64,000 nt of DNA from Raineyella antarctica. Lineage in GTDB: Bacteria; Actinomycetota; Actinomycetes; Propionibacteriales; Propionibacteriaceae. Location of the stretch: the NCBI RefSeq assembly GCF_900092135.1, contig NZ_FMYF01000002.1, positions 124,001 through 188,000 of the forward strand. The letters are read 5' to 3'. The translations under genes were made by a program, and so were the position numbers. The notes below the pieces were generated by a model that had not been told where the DNA came from, did no database searches, and worked only from the letters and a program-made list of their open reading frames with translations. Shown here piece after piece: positions 7,909-15,688 of the stretch. Every line of letters starts with the position of its first letter. The first letter of the stretch is position 1.

Positions 7909-8856
7909 CTAACTCTCCGGACCCTTGCCGGTGCGGGCCCGGTGCGCCGCCATCGCGGAGGCGAGCACCTCGTCGGCCAGGCCGGCCGGCAGCTTGCGCA
8001 GGTAGCGCGGCTTGTCCGGGTTGAGGCCGAGCTTCATCGCCCGCCCCAGGGCGAGCCGCTGGGTGACGACCAGTTCCGCCTGGGGGTCGCGGCTCGACTC
8101 GACCAGCGTGGCGCCGGTATCCAGGATCTGCTCGCCCAGCCCCTCGGGGGCCTCGCCGAACACCCACACGATCCGCCCCGGCTGGGCGACCGTGATCGGG
8201 CCGCGCCGGTACTCCAGCATCGGGTACGCCTCGGCCCAGCTGGCCGAGCTCTCGCGGAACTTCAGTGCCGCCTCGCGCGCCAGCCAGAACGTCCACCCGG
8301 CGCCCAGGAAGGTGACCTGCTCGGCGGAGACGTGCTCCTCCCGGAGCCGCTCCTGCAGCGCGCCGCGGGCCTGCTCGATGACGGGGGCCATGTCGTGGCC
8401 GAGCCAGGCCCGGTGCAGCGACAGCACGCTGGTCGCGAACCGGGTCTGGGCATAGCCGGCCTCGTCCGCGAAGGGCAGGGTGATCTGCTCGTCGCACAGC
8501 TCGCCGATGGTCGAGCCCTCGGTGCCGACGAACGCCAGGGTCGGGACCCGGCCGCCGAGCTCGTGCAGCATCGCCACCACGTCGAGGGTGTCACCGGAGC
8601 GGGACAGCACCACGACCCGGTCGAACTCGCGCTGGAACGGGAACTCGCTGGCCACGAACCCGTCGGAACGGCCGTGGCCGTGGTCCTCACGCAGGCTGGC
8701 CATCGCCTCGGCGATGTTCCAGGCCGTGCCGCACCCGACGTACGCGACGCTCTCGCCGGGGCGCGGCAGCAGGTCGGAGACCTCGTCCACCATCGCGACG
8801 GCACGCTCCCAGCAATCGGGCTGCGAGGAGATCTCCTCGTCGACGTAGAAACTCAT
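7909..8856 (-). CDS. SIS-domain sugar-phosphate isomerase/deaminase-like protein
   Basis: Protein of 315 residues with two sugar isomerase (SIS) domains, as in the isomerase half of GlmS and in AgaS/FrlB-type enzymes. Domain 1 has VAYVGCGTAWNIAEAMAS and the phosphate-binding VVVLSRSGDTLDVVAML; domain 2 has VTFLGAGWTFWLAREAALK, the family ALKFRE motif and the WAEAYPMLEYRRGP loop. It lacks the glutaminase domain. A strong GGAGG lies just before ATG 8856; upstream open frame is discarded. The substrate is probably an amino-sugar phosphate. It is adjacent to dtxR and ends 15 bp from its upstream region. Confidence 0.82.
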   Translation of the reverse strand: MSFYVDEEISSQPDCWERAVAMVDEVSDLLPRPGESVAYVGCGTAWNIAEAMASLREDHGHGRSDGFVASEFPFQREFDRVVVLSRSGDTLDVVAMLHELGGRVPTLAFVGTEGSTIGELCDEQITLPFADEAGYAQTRFATSVLSLHRAWLGHDMAPVIEQARGALQERLREEHVSAEQVTFLGAGWTFWLAREAALKFRESSASWAEAYPMLEYRRGPITVAQPGRIVWVFGEAPEGLGEQILDTGATLVESSRDPQAELVVTQRLALGRAMKLGLNPDKPRYLRKLPAGLADEVLASAMAAHRARTGKGPES

Positions 8857-8945
8857 GACACCTCCGGATCGGGTCGCTGTCCTCACCCTACGGGGTCGCG
8901 GTGCGGAGGAGGCCTGAACGCCTCGGGGAAGAGGCTGGACGGATG

Positions 8946-9230
8946 TCAGGCTGCGGCGTGATTCCGTTCGCGATGCTTGGCGATCCAGCCGAGGGTGCGG
9001 TCCTGGAGCGTGCGGTCGTATCCGGCATGAAGCACGGTTTCCTCGACGCTGTCCAGAACTCCGTCGCTGAGGCGAATGCCGTTGATCAGGCTGAACTGCA
9101 TGCAATCATCAATGGCCATGTCTGGATCACCTTCTTCCAGACACCCCTTCACGAAGCTCTGATCGGCAACCGGAATGACGGGAAGGACTTCACGCACCAG
9201 TTGATCTGCCTGGTCATCAACGCTGAGCAC
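8946..9230 (-). CDS. Putative immunity protein of a polymorphic toxin
   Basis: Small acidic protein of 94 residues (GTG start) that overlaps the end of the toxin-like gene upstream by 14 bp. Size, acidity, helical character and the immediate position after an EndoU-like toxin domain are typical of contact-dependent or MafI-type immunity proteins, and the central EEGDPDMAIDDCMQFSLING segment fits that style. The assignment rests mainly on context. Because the toxin appears truncated, this may now be an orphan immunity gene. Confidence 0.5.
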   Translation of the reverse strand: MLSVDDQADQLVREVLPVIPVADQSFVKGCLEEGDPDMAIDDCMQFSLINGIRLSDGVLDSVEETVLHAGYDRTLQDRTLGWIAKHRERNHAAA

Positions 9231-9582
9231 GGGTCCATCCCTCCTCCTCGAGCGCGCTCCGATCGAGGTCCATCGACTTCACCTGGCCACCGCCAACATT
9301 CTTGACCACTCCGGCGCCAGTCTTGGGAAAAGCTGCGCGGAACACCTCAAGCTCATCGCCATAGACCTGCACTTCGATCATAACGCCATGGACGATCTTG
9401 CGAACCTCTCGGCGGTCCCCGCGCTGACAAAAGGCATCCGGCTCATTCCAGGCGAAGGCTACTGCCGACTCCATGTCCGCACGCGTCCAATCTGGTGTGA
9501 ACTCGGTCTTTCCGGCCCACCCGCGCCCCGGACGATGCCCACCCTGAAGGAGTGCCTTACCGCCCGGCCTGACTTCCAGCAC
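9217..9582 (-). pseudogene. EndoU-like toxin C-terminal domain, 5'-truncated
   Basis: The segment GGHRPGRGWAGKTEF, a Trp shortly after, an internal HGVMIEVQV and a terminal RAAFPKTG follow the layout of bacterial EndoU RNase toxin domains (GGH, GKTEF, then a GV-x-I-x-V strand and a final FP). The first catalytic His usually found upstream of GGH is not obvious. GTG 9582 has no well-placed ribosome-binding site, and the same frame stays open upstream to 9776 through a Gly/Ser-rich linker without any ATG or GTG, abutting the stop of the SAF gene. It therefore looks like the tip of a larger polymorphic toxin that lost its 5' part. Confidence 0.5.
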
Positions 9583-9776
9583 CCCTTCCCAGACCTTGCT
9601 CTTGCTCTGGTCGCGCCACCATGCCGGCTCGTCGGCGGCGCCTTCCCCGAGTCGTGGTCCCTGGGCTCTACCGCCGCCCGACCCTCCGGACGCCGGAGAG
9701 GGTCGTTGGGATCTGTCGGTGGACGTCTCGCAACCTTCCCCAGGTATCAGGTGGAGAATCCTGATGCTGTCGCAGG

Positions 9777-10445
9777 TCAGGCGTTCGGGAGCACGATGCT
9801 CAGCCGGGAGGTCGCCGCGGCCCGGGTCAGGTCCAGCGACTCGGGCTGGCTGACCTCCAGCAGCACCAGCACGTCCTCGGCCCGGACGGAACCGCCCAGC
9901 GCACCGCCGCTCTCCTCGTTCGGGATCGCGGCGACCCGTGCTCGGGAGGCCACCCGGGTGACCTGGCCGGTGCCGGGGTCGGTGGCCATCACGTCGATCG
10001 CGTGCCCGACCCGGACCACCCCCGCCGTACCGGCATCGGCGAGCCTGGTCGGCACGACCACCCGGCCCGGCGTCCCGCGGGCCAGCCCCGGGCCGACCAG
10101 CCCGGCCTCGGTAAGGATCGTGCCGGCGGTGAGCGGGCCGGCCGGCGTACGACCCACGGCGTCCTCCGTCGCCAGCACCGCCTCGCCGGGCACGAGTGCG
10201 GCGGGGACCTGGCGGACGGTGAGCTGGTCACGGGTCAGCGGGCTGCCGCCGGGGACGTCACCGACCACGGTGACCACCGGCGTGCCGGGGGCCTCGGGCG
10301 CCGAGACGGCCCGCAGGCCGCCCAGCACGGCGGCGAAGGTGAGCAGGGCGGCGACGCCGCGGCGGTGCCAGGAGACGACCCGGCGCAGCGTACGGGCCCA
10401 GGACAGCAGCAGGGAGGGGGAGTCGACCCCGGCGGGACGTGGCAT
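9777..10445 (-). CDS. SAF-domain membrane-anchored protein (CpaB-like)
   Basis: Protein of 222 residues with a basic N-terminus, one hydrophobic segment (about residues 30-46), then an SAF domain like that of CpaB/RcpC pilus-assembly proteins and antifreeze-like domains: VVTVVGDVPGGSPLTRDQL and later RVGHAIDVMATDPGTG. The C-terminus ends SRLSIVLPNA. Its place beside mscL, fmdB and cyclo-ligase genes is common in actinobacteria and does not indicate a pilus locus. The role is unknown. Confidence 0.75.
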   Translation of the reverse strand: MPRPAGVDSPSLLLSWARTLRRVVSWHRRGVAALLTFAAVLGGLRAVSAPEAPGTPVVTVVGDVPGGSPLTRDQLTVRQVPAALVPGEAVLATEDAVGRTPAGPLTAGTILTEAGLVGPGLARGTPGRVVVPTRLADAGTAGVVRVGHAIDVMATDPGTGQVTRVASRARVAAIPNEESGGALGGSVRAEDVLVLLEVSQPESLDLTRAAATSRLSIVLPNA

Positions 10446-10585
10446 GCCCGAGGGTGGGCCGCCCGGCCGTACGATCGGCAGCTGTCCACAAGCAGCGACG
10501 GCCGGCCCGTGTCGTCCACAGCCCGGCCGTCGCCCGCGCTGAGGTTCGGCGCGGATCGCTGCGGAAGGTCAGTCCGCGAAGGCTC

Positions 10586-11473
10586 TCAGTCCCCGACGGC
10601 CTCCCGGCCGCGGCGGACGACCTTGGGATCCGGGGCGAACACCACGTCGGAGTCCTTGCCGTCATAGTCGAACTGGTTCAGGAAGAACCGCATCGCGTTG
10701 ATCCGGGCGCGCTTCTTGTCATTGGACTTGATGGTGGTCCAGGGCGCCCAGTCGCTGTCGGTGCGGACGAACATCTGCTCCTTCGCCTCGGTGTAGTCCT
10801 CCCACTTGTCCAGCGAGGCGATGTCCATCGGGGAGAGCTTCCACTGCCGGACCGGGTCGAGCTGGCGGATCGCGAAGCGGGTGCGCTGCTCGTGCTGGGT
10901 CACCGAGAACCACAGCTTGGTCAGCGAGGTGCCGTCCTGGATCAGCATGTTCTCCAGGGTGGGGGCCTGGAGCATGAAGGTCTCGTACTGCTCGGGGGTG
11001 CAGAAGCCCATCACGCGCTCGACGTTGGCGCGGTTGTACCAGGACCGGTCGAACATCACGATCTCCCCGTTGGTGGGGAAGTGGCGGATGTAGCGCTGGA
11101 AGTACCACTGGCCGGTCTCGCGGTCGGACGGCTTGGCCAGCGCGACCACGCGGGCGTACCGCGGGTTCAGGTGCTCCTGGAAGCGCTTGATCGTGCCGCC
11201 CTTGCCGGCGGCGTCGCGGCCCTCGAACACGATGATGTGCTTGAGGTTGTTGTCCTGGGTCCAGTACTGGAACTTCAGCAACTCGATCTGCAGCAGGTAC
11301 TTCTCGACGTCGTACTCGTCACGCGTCATCCGCGTGTCGTACGGGTAGTCCTCGCGCCAGGTCTCCACGGCCGAGCCACCCGGATCGATCAGGTCCGGAT
11401 CCGAACCCTGGTCGTCCCGCACGGTGTAGCCCTGGGCATGCAGGGTGTCGATGAACTCCCGGATGTTCTGCAT
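10586..11473 (-). CDS. ppk2: Polyphosphate kinase 2
   Basis: PPK2-family kinase of 295 residues that transfers phosphate between polyphosphate and nucleotides, a cytosolic energy and phosphate buffer. Walker A is EGRDAAGKGGTIKRF, Walker B is VMFDRSWYNRA, and the lid motif follows near TPEQYETFM. The usual short N-terminal extension before the KYLLQIELLKFQYW helix is present, indicating a single-domain class I enzyme. Whether it makes GTP/ATP from polyP or the reverse cannot be decided by eye. Confidence 0.93.
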   Translation of the reverse strand: MQNIREFIDTLHAQGYTVRDDQGSDPDLIDPGGSAVETWREDYPYDTRMTRDEYDVEKYLLQIELLKFQYWTQDNNLKHIIVFEGRDAAGKGGTIKRFQEHLNPRYARVVALAKPSDRETGQWYFQRYIRHFPTNGEIVMFDRSWYNRANVERVMGFCTPEQYETFMLQAPTLENMLIQDGTSLTKLWFSVTQHEQRTRFAIRQLDPVRQWKLSPMDIASLDKWEDYTEAKEQMFVRTDSDWAPWTTIKSNDKKRARINAMRFFLNQFDYDGKDSDVVFAPDPKVVRRGREAVGD

Positions 11474-11492
11474 GTCGCCAGCCTAGGCGGTG

Positions 11493-11525
11493 GCGAGCGC
11501 CTGCGGGGACGCCGTAGGCGCTCGC
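11493..11525. terminator. Hairpin downstream of the fmdB gene
   Basis: A 10-bp perfect inverted repeat (GCGAGCGCCT at 11493-11502 with its complement at 11516-11525) in the gap between the minus-strand FmdB gene (ends 11539) and ppk2. Its position fits a terminator for the cyclo-ligase/fmdB transcript. It has no U-run. Confidence 0.5.
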
Positions 11526-11538
11526 GTCCCCGGATCGC

Positions 11539-11853
11539 TCAGCCGGCTACGGCGCCGCTGGTCACCGGGGTGGGCGTCGCAGCGCTGGTGGTCGACGTGC
11601 TGGTGCTGGCGGCGGCCGAGGCGGCGGCCGAGGTCGCGGAGTCGGAGGCTGTCCTGGCCGGGATGCTGGCCGAGCCGGTACGGCTGTCCGTCTTGTAGAA
11701 GCCCGAGCCCTTGAAGACCACGCCGACGGCATTGAAGACCTTGCGCAGGGAACCGGTGCACTCGGGGCACTCGGTCAGGCTGGGGTCGCTGAAGCTCTGG
11801 CGGATCTCGAGGTCACGGCCGCAGGAGGTGCAGTGGTACTGGTACTTCGGCAT
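11539..11853 (-). CDS. FmdB-family zinc-ribbon protein
   Basis: Small protein of 104 residues with an N-terminal FmdB zinc ribbon: MPKYQYHCTSCGRDLEIRQ and TECPECTGSLRKVF supply two CxxC pairs. A FKGSGFYKTD turn follows, then a low-complexity Ala/Ser/Thr tail of about 45 residues. The family is widespread and described as putative regulatory. ATG 11853 starts the conserved ribbon; the frame is open further upstream but that part is not conserved-looking. It lies 79 bp after the cyclo-ligase gene on the same strand. Confidence 0.85.
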   Translation of the reverse strand: MPKYQYHCTSCGRDLEIRQSFSDPSLTECPECTGSLRKVFNAVGVVFKGSGFYKTDSRTGSASIPARTASDSATSAAASAAASTSTSTTSAATPTPVTSGAVAG

Positions 11854-11932
11854 ATGTGCTTCTCGCTCGGGCAGGGGACGGGGGGACGTTCGGTAAGAAT
11901 ACCGTCCGGGGTAACGCCCAGAACCCTTCGTG

Positions 11933-12646
11933 CTATTCCCGGCCGTCCGGTTGTGCCGCCCCGCGGTCCGCGCCATCCTCGGCGTCACGCTCGGCCAGGC
12001 AGTTGGTCATCTCGGCGGGGGTGATGATCAGGTCGACCGGCCGGTCCCAGGGCTGGACCGGCAGGCTCGGCATCACCTCGTCGTCGTTCAGCAGCAGGCA
12101 GGTGACCGCCTCCTCGCCGGCATGGGCCAGCGCCCGGTCGTACCAGCCGCCGCCGGTGCCGAGCCGTTCCCCGCGACGGGTGGCGGCCAGCCCAGGGCAC
12201 AGGATCAGCTGGGCCTGCTCCAGTGCGGCGATGCCGAGTGCCGGGGTGGTCGGCTCGGGGATGTCCCGGACCGCCAGCCGCAGCTTGTCCGAGCCGCGGA
12301 ACTCCGCCCAGTCCGGCTCGCTGCGCCGGGTGCCGTCGCGGCGCCGGCCGAGCAGCGGCAGCAGGACGCGTACGTGGTGCTCGGCCAGCCACTCGACGAT
12401 GCCCAGGGTGGAGGGCTCGGCGCCGGTCGACAGGTAGGCGGCCACGACCAGGTCCGGACCGAGCGATCCGTCGAGCAGTTCGCGCAGGTGGCCGAAGCGC
12501 GCACCGTCGTCGCGCTCGCGCTCCGGACCGGTGCGCATCCCGCGCCGAGTGGCCACCGCATCGCGCAGGATGTCCTTGGCCCGGCCGAGCGCCTCGAGGT
12601 CGGTCGCGGACAGACCTACGGGGGTGGGGCTTGGGGGGAGGCTCAC
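11933..12646 (-). CDS. 5-formyltetrahydrofolate cyclo-ligase
   Basis: ATP-dependent enzyme of 237 residues that converts 5-formyl-THF to 5,10-methenyl-THF, keeping the one-carbon folate pool usable. The signature GTGGGWYDRAL is present near residue 165, and the N-terminal KDILRDAVATRRGM helix carries the ATP-contact arginines. The GTG start at 12646 lies only 18 bp from the divergent moeA ATG, so the promoters must overlap the coding starts. Confidence 0.88.
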   Translation of the reverse strand: MSLPPSPTPVGLSATDLEALGRAKDILRDAVATRRGMRTGPERERDDGARFGHLRELLDGSLGPDLVVAAYLSTGAEPSTLGIVEWLAEHHVRVLLPLLGRRRDGTRRSEPDWAEFRGSDKLRLAVRDIPEPTTPALGIAALEQAQLILCPGLAATRRGERLGTGGGWYDRALAHAGEEAVTCLLLNDDEVMPSLPVQPWDRPVDLIITPAEMTNCLAERDAEDGADRGAAQPDGRE

Positions 12647-12664
12647 TCGCCTATTCTACGGAGC

Positions 12665-13987
12665 ATGGGACTCTTCCGCCGCAAGAAGCAGGCTGCCGAC
12701 GAGGCGCCCGTCCAGACCGCGCCGGAACGGGGCCTGCCCCGCCGACCCGAGCCCAACCTGGAGGGTCTGCGCTCGGTGGAGGACCACCGCGACTACCTGC
12801 TCTCGCTGGTGCAGGAGCTGCCGGCCTTCGGCCAGACCATCCTGGACGCGGTCGGGCTGAGCCTGTGCGAGGACATCATCGCCGACCTGGACCTGCCGCG
12901 CTTCGACAACTCCGCGATGGACGGCTACGGCGTGCACGCCGCCGACCTGGAGGGCGTCTCCCGCGGCCTGCCGCGCAGCCTGCCGGTGGTCCGCTCGATC
13001 GCTGCCGGTGACCCGGCCGGTCCCGAGGTCGAGGAGGGCACCGTGGTCAAGATCATGACCGGCGCCCCGGTCCCGCCCGGTGTCGACGCGGTGGTGCCGT
13101 ACGAGCACACCGACCGCGGCTCGGTGACCGCGACGTTCCTGCACGCCCCGGCGGTCGGGGAGAACATCCGCCCCGCCGGTGACGACATCGCCGTCGGTGA
13201 CCACATCGCCTCGATCGGGGACCGGCTGGGACCCCGCCAGGTCGGCATGCTGGCCGGCATCGGCATCGACCAGGTGCTGGTCCGGCCCCGCCCCCGGGTG
13301 GTGGTGATCTCCACCGGCTCCGAACTGGTCCAGCCCGGCCTGGAGCTGCACGAGGGCCAGATCTACGACTCCAACTCCTTCATGCTGGCCGCCCTGGCCC
13401 GCAGCGAGGGCGCCCAGGTCTTCCGGGTCGGGATCGTCAGCGACGACCCCTCGGTGGTCGCCCAGACGATCTCCGACCAGCTCGTCCGGGCCGACATCAT
13501 CCTCACCACCGGCGGCGTCAGCCAGGGCGACCACGACGTGGTCAAGGCCGTCGTGCCCCGGCTCGGGCCGACCGACTTCTGCCGGGTGGCGATGCAGCCG
13601 GGCAAGCCGCAGGGCTTCGCGCTGATCGGCGAGGACCGCACCCCGGTGATCATGCTGCCGGGCAACCCGGTCAGCGCGTTCGTGTCGTTCGAGGTCTTCG
13701 TCCGGCCGGTGCTGCGCAAGCTGATGGGCGTCCAGCCGCTGGTGCGACCGGTCAGCCACGCGCTGACCCGTACGATCATCCGCTCCCCGCTCGGCAAGAC
13801 GCAGTTCCAGCGCGGGGTGGTGACGAGCACCCGGGACGGGCGCCGGCACGTGGCGCCGATGGGCGGTGGGGGCTCCCACAAGCTGGGTGACCTGGCCCAG
13901 GCCAACGCGCTGGTGATCATCCCGCCCGAGGTCGAGGTGATCGAGGCAGGCAACCCCGTGGAGATCTGGATGATCGACGATGAGTGA
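12665..13987 (+). CDS. moeA: Molybdopterin molybdenumtransferase MoeA / gephyrin-like (Glp-type)
   Basis: Protein of 440 residues of the MoeA/gephyrin family, which inserts molybdenum into the adenylated pterin. Landmarks: PRFDNSAMDGYGVHAAD, IMTGAPVPPGVDAVVPYE, STGSELV, ILTTGGVSQGDHDVVK and MLPGNPVSAFVSFE. A basic N-terminal extension of about 45 residues (GLFRRKKQ...) precedes the core. It is first in an operon with moaC (8-bp overlap), mog, a RimJ-like gene and a GlpR/SepX-like membrane gene. In Corynebacterium the equivalent MoeA paralogue, Glp, binds FtsZ, so a division role is possible here. Confidence 0.92.
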   Translation: MGLFRRKKQAADEAPVQTAPERGLPRRPEPNLEGLRSVEDHRDYLLSLVQELPAFGQTILDAVGLSLCEDIIADLDLPRFDNSAMDGYGVHAADLEGVSRGLPRSLPVVRSIAAGDPAGPEVEEGTVVKIMTGAPVPPGVDAVVPYEHTDRGSVTATFLHAPAVGENIRPAGDDIAVGDHIASIGDRLGPRQVGMLAGIGIDQVLVRPRPRVVVISTGSELVQPGLELHEGQIYDSNSFMLAALARSEGAQVFRVGIVSDDPSVVAQTISDQLVRADIILTTGGVSQGDHDVVKAVVPRLGPTDFCRVAMQPGKPQGFALIGEDRTPVIMLPGNPVSAFVSFEVFVRPVLRKLMGVQPLVRPVSHALTRTIIRSPLGKTQFQRGVVTSTRDGRRHVAPMGGGGSHKLGDLAQANALVIIPPEVEVIEAGNPVEIWMIDDE

Positions 13988-14450
13988 CCTGACCCACCTG
14001 GACGAGCGCGGCGCGGCGCGGATGGTCGACGTCTCCGACAAGGATGTCACCACCCGCACCGCCACCGCCCGCGGAACCGTGCTGCTGTCCGCCGAGGCGG
14101 TCGCCGCGCTGCGCGACGACACGCTGCCCAAGGGCGACGCGCTGGCCGTGGCCCGGATCGCCGGGATCCAGGCCGCCAAGCGCACCCCCGACCTGATCCC
14201 GCTGTGCCACCCGCTGCCGATCAGCGCGGTCCGGGTCGACCTGGAGATCGTGGACGAGGGCGTGCACGTCGAGGCGGCGGTCCGGACGACCTCGCGCACC
14301 GGCGTCGAGATGGAGGCGCTGACCGCCGTCACGGTCTGTGCGCTGACCGTGATCGACATGACCAAGGCGATCGACAAGCACGCGGTGATCACCGACGTAC
14401 GGGTGGCGGCCAAGTCCGGCGGCCGCAGCGGCGACTGGAGCGAGGGGTGA
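13980..14450 (+). CDS. moaC: Cyclic pyranopterin monophosphate synthase
   Basis: MoaC, 156 residues, forms cyclic pyranopterin monophosphate in molybdenum-cofactor synthesis. The conserved core is visible: MVDVSDKDVTTRTATARG, then IAGIQAAKRTPDLIPLCHPLP with the catalytic His region, and EMEALTAVTVCALTVIDMTKA with the catalytic Asp/Lys. Its ATG overlaps the moeA stop by 8 bp. No moaA or moaE is in the window, so the pathway would need genes elsewhere. Confidence 0.95.
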   Translation: MSDLTHLDERGAARMVDVSDKDVTTRTATARGTVLLSAEAVAALRDDTLPKGDALAVARIAGIQAAKRTPDLIPLCHPLPISAVRVDLEIVDEGVHVEAAVRTTSRTGVEMEALTAVTVCALTVIDMTKAIDKHAVITDVRVAAKSGGRSGDWSEG

Positions 14451-14953
14451 GCCCAGCGGCAGGTGGGCACCGCGCCGTGGTGATCACCTGCTCCACCCGG
14501 GCGGCCGCCGGGACGTACGAGGACCGCTCCGGCCCGCTGCTGGTGGCCGGACTGCGCGAACTGGGCCTGGACTGCGCCGATCCCGTGGTGGTGCCCGACG
14601 GGCCGCCTGTCGGGGCCGCGCTGCGCGAGGCGATCGAGGGCGGGGCCGACCTGGTCGTCACCACCGGCGGCACCGGGCTGGCGCCCGGCGACCTGACCCC
14701 CGAGCAGACCGAGCCGTTGCTGGACCGGCAGGTGCCCGCCCTGGCCGCGGCGATCGTCGCGGCCGGGACCGGCAACGACGTCCCCACCGCCGTGCTCAGC
14801 CGTGGCCTGGCCGGGATCGCCGGGCACGCCCTGGTGGTCAACCTGCCGGGTTCGCGGGGCGGGGTGAAGGACGGCCTGTCCGTGCTGGGCCCGGTCCTGG
14901 CACATGCCCTGGACCAGATCCGCGGCGGGGACCATCCCGGGGGGAACGCGTGA
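14447..14953 (+). CDS. mog: Molybdenum cofactor biosynthesis protein (MogA/MoaB)
   Basis: Molybdopterin adenylyltransferase-type protein of 168 residues; the family activates molybdopterin with AMP before MoeA acts. Motifs: VVITCSTRAAAGTYEDRSGP, LVVTTGGTGLAPGDLTPEQT and VVNLPGSRGGVKDGL, the MoCF-binding signature. GTG at 14447 overlaps the moaC stop by 4 bp and has GGAG 6 bp upstream. Its position between moaC and rimJ marks it as part of the same transcript. Confidence 0.92.
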   Translation: MSPAAGGHRAVVITCSTRAAAGTYEDRSGPLLVAGLRELGLDCADPVVVPDGPPVGAALREAIEGGADLVVTTGGTGLAPGDLTPEQTEPLLDRQVPALAAAIVAAGTGNDVPTAVLSRGLAGIAGHALVVNLPGSRGGVKDGLSVLGPVLAHALDQIRGGDHPGGNA

Positions 14954-15663
14954 ACGCGGACCTGCGGTTCGCCGCGGACGGTGCCTCCGGCATCCCGGTG
15001 CTGCGCCACGGGCGGGTTGCCCTGCGGCCGATCCGGCGCCGCGATGCGCGCACCTGGACCGAGGTGCACGACCGCAACGCGCACTGGCTGGGCCCGTGGG
15101 AGGCGACCGTGCCGCCCGGCGCCGAGAGCCGCTCCCCGTCGTCGTACGTCCAGCTGGCCGGTGACCTGCGCAGCCAGGCCCGCGCGGGTCGTACGTTGCC
15201 GTGGCTGGTCTGGTACGACCCGGTCGCCGAGGGCGACCCGCGCGGCCGCGGCGTGCTGGCCGGGCAGTTGACCGTCTCCGGGATCACCCGCGGTTCGGCC
15301 CAGTGGGCCCAGCTGGGGTACTGGATCGACGAGCGGTGGGCCGGGCGCGGCATCATCCCGCTGGCCGTGGCGATGGCCACCGACTACTGCCTGGGCCCGC
15401 TCGGGCTGCACCGGATGGAGATCGTGATCCGGCCCGAGAACGTGAACAGCCGGCGGGTGGTGGAGAAGCTCGGCTTCCGCGGCGAGGGAATGCGCCCGGC
15501 CTACCTGCACATCGACGGGGACTGGCGCGACCACCTGGTCTACGCCCTCAACGCCGACGAGATCGGGCCCGGCGGCCTGGTCGGACGGCTCGAGGCGTCC
15601 GACCGTTCCGCTGGACTGGGACACGACACGCCCGACACTCCGGACGCGGTCACGGACCGATAA
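14950..15663 (+). CDS. GNAT N-acetyltransferase, RimJ/RimL type
   Basis: Protein of 237 residues with an acetyl-CoA-dependent acyltransferase fold. LGYWIDERWAGRGIIPLAVAMA contains the acetyl-CoA loop, and HRMEIVIRPENVNSRRVVEKLGFRGEG is the classical RimJ/L C-terminal motif. Members acetylate ribosomal-protein or other N-termini; the substrate here is unknown. GTG overlaps the mog stop by 4 bp. The same neighbour is found in corynebacterial and streptomycete glp/sepX loci. Confidence 0.87.
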   Translation: MNADLRFAADGASGIPVLRHGRVALRPIRRRDARTWTEVHDRNAHWLGPWEATVPPGAESRSPSSYVQLAGDLRSQARAGRTLPWLVWYDPVAEGDPRGRGVLAGQLTVSGITRGSAQWAQLGYWIDERWAGRGIIPLAVAMATDYCLGPLGLHRMEIVIRPENVNSRRVVEKLGFRGEGMRPAYLHIDGDWRDHLVYALNADEIGPGGLVGRLEASDRSAGLGHDTPDTPDAVTDR

Positions 15664-15688
15664 CGACCGACCCCGTACGGTTCTGAAC

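Noticed and set aside
7885-7915. Possible DtxR box in front of dtxR itself
   Set aside because: Only one half-site-like TTAGGT is present; the other half does not match, unlike the clear box at 34415.
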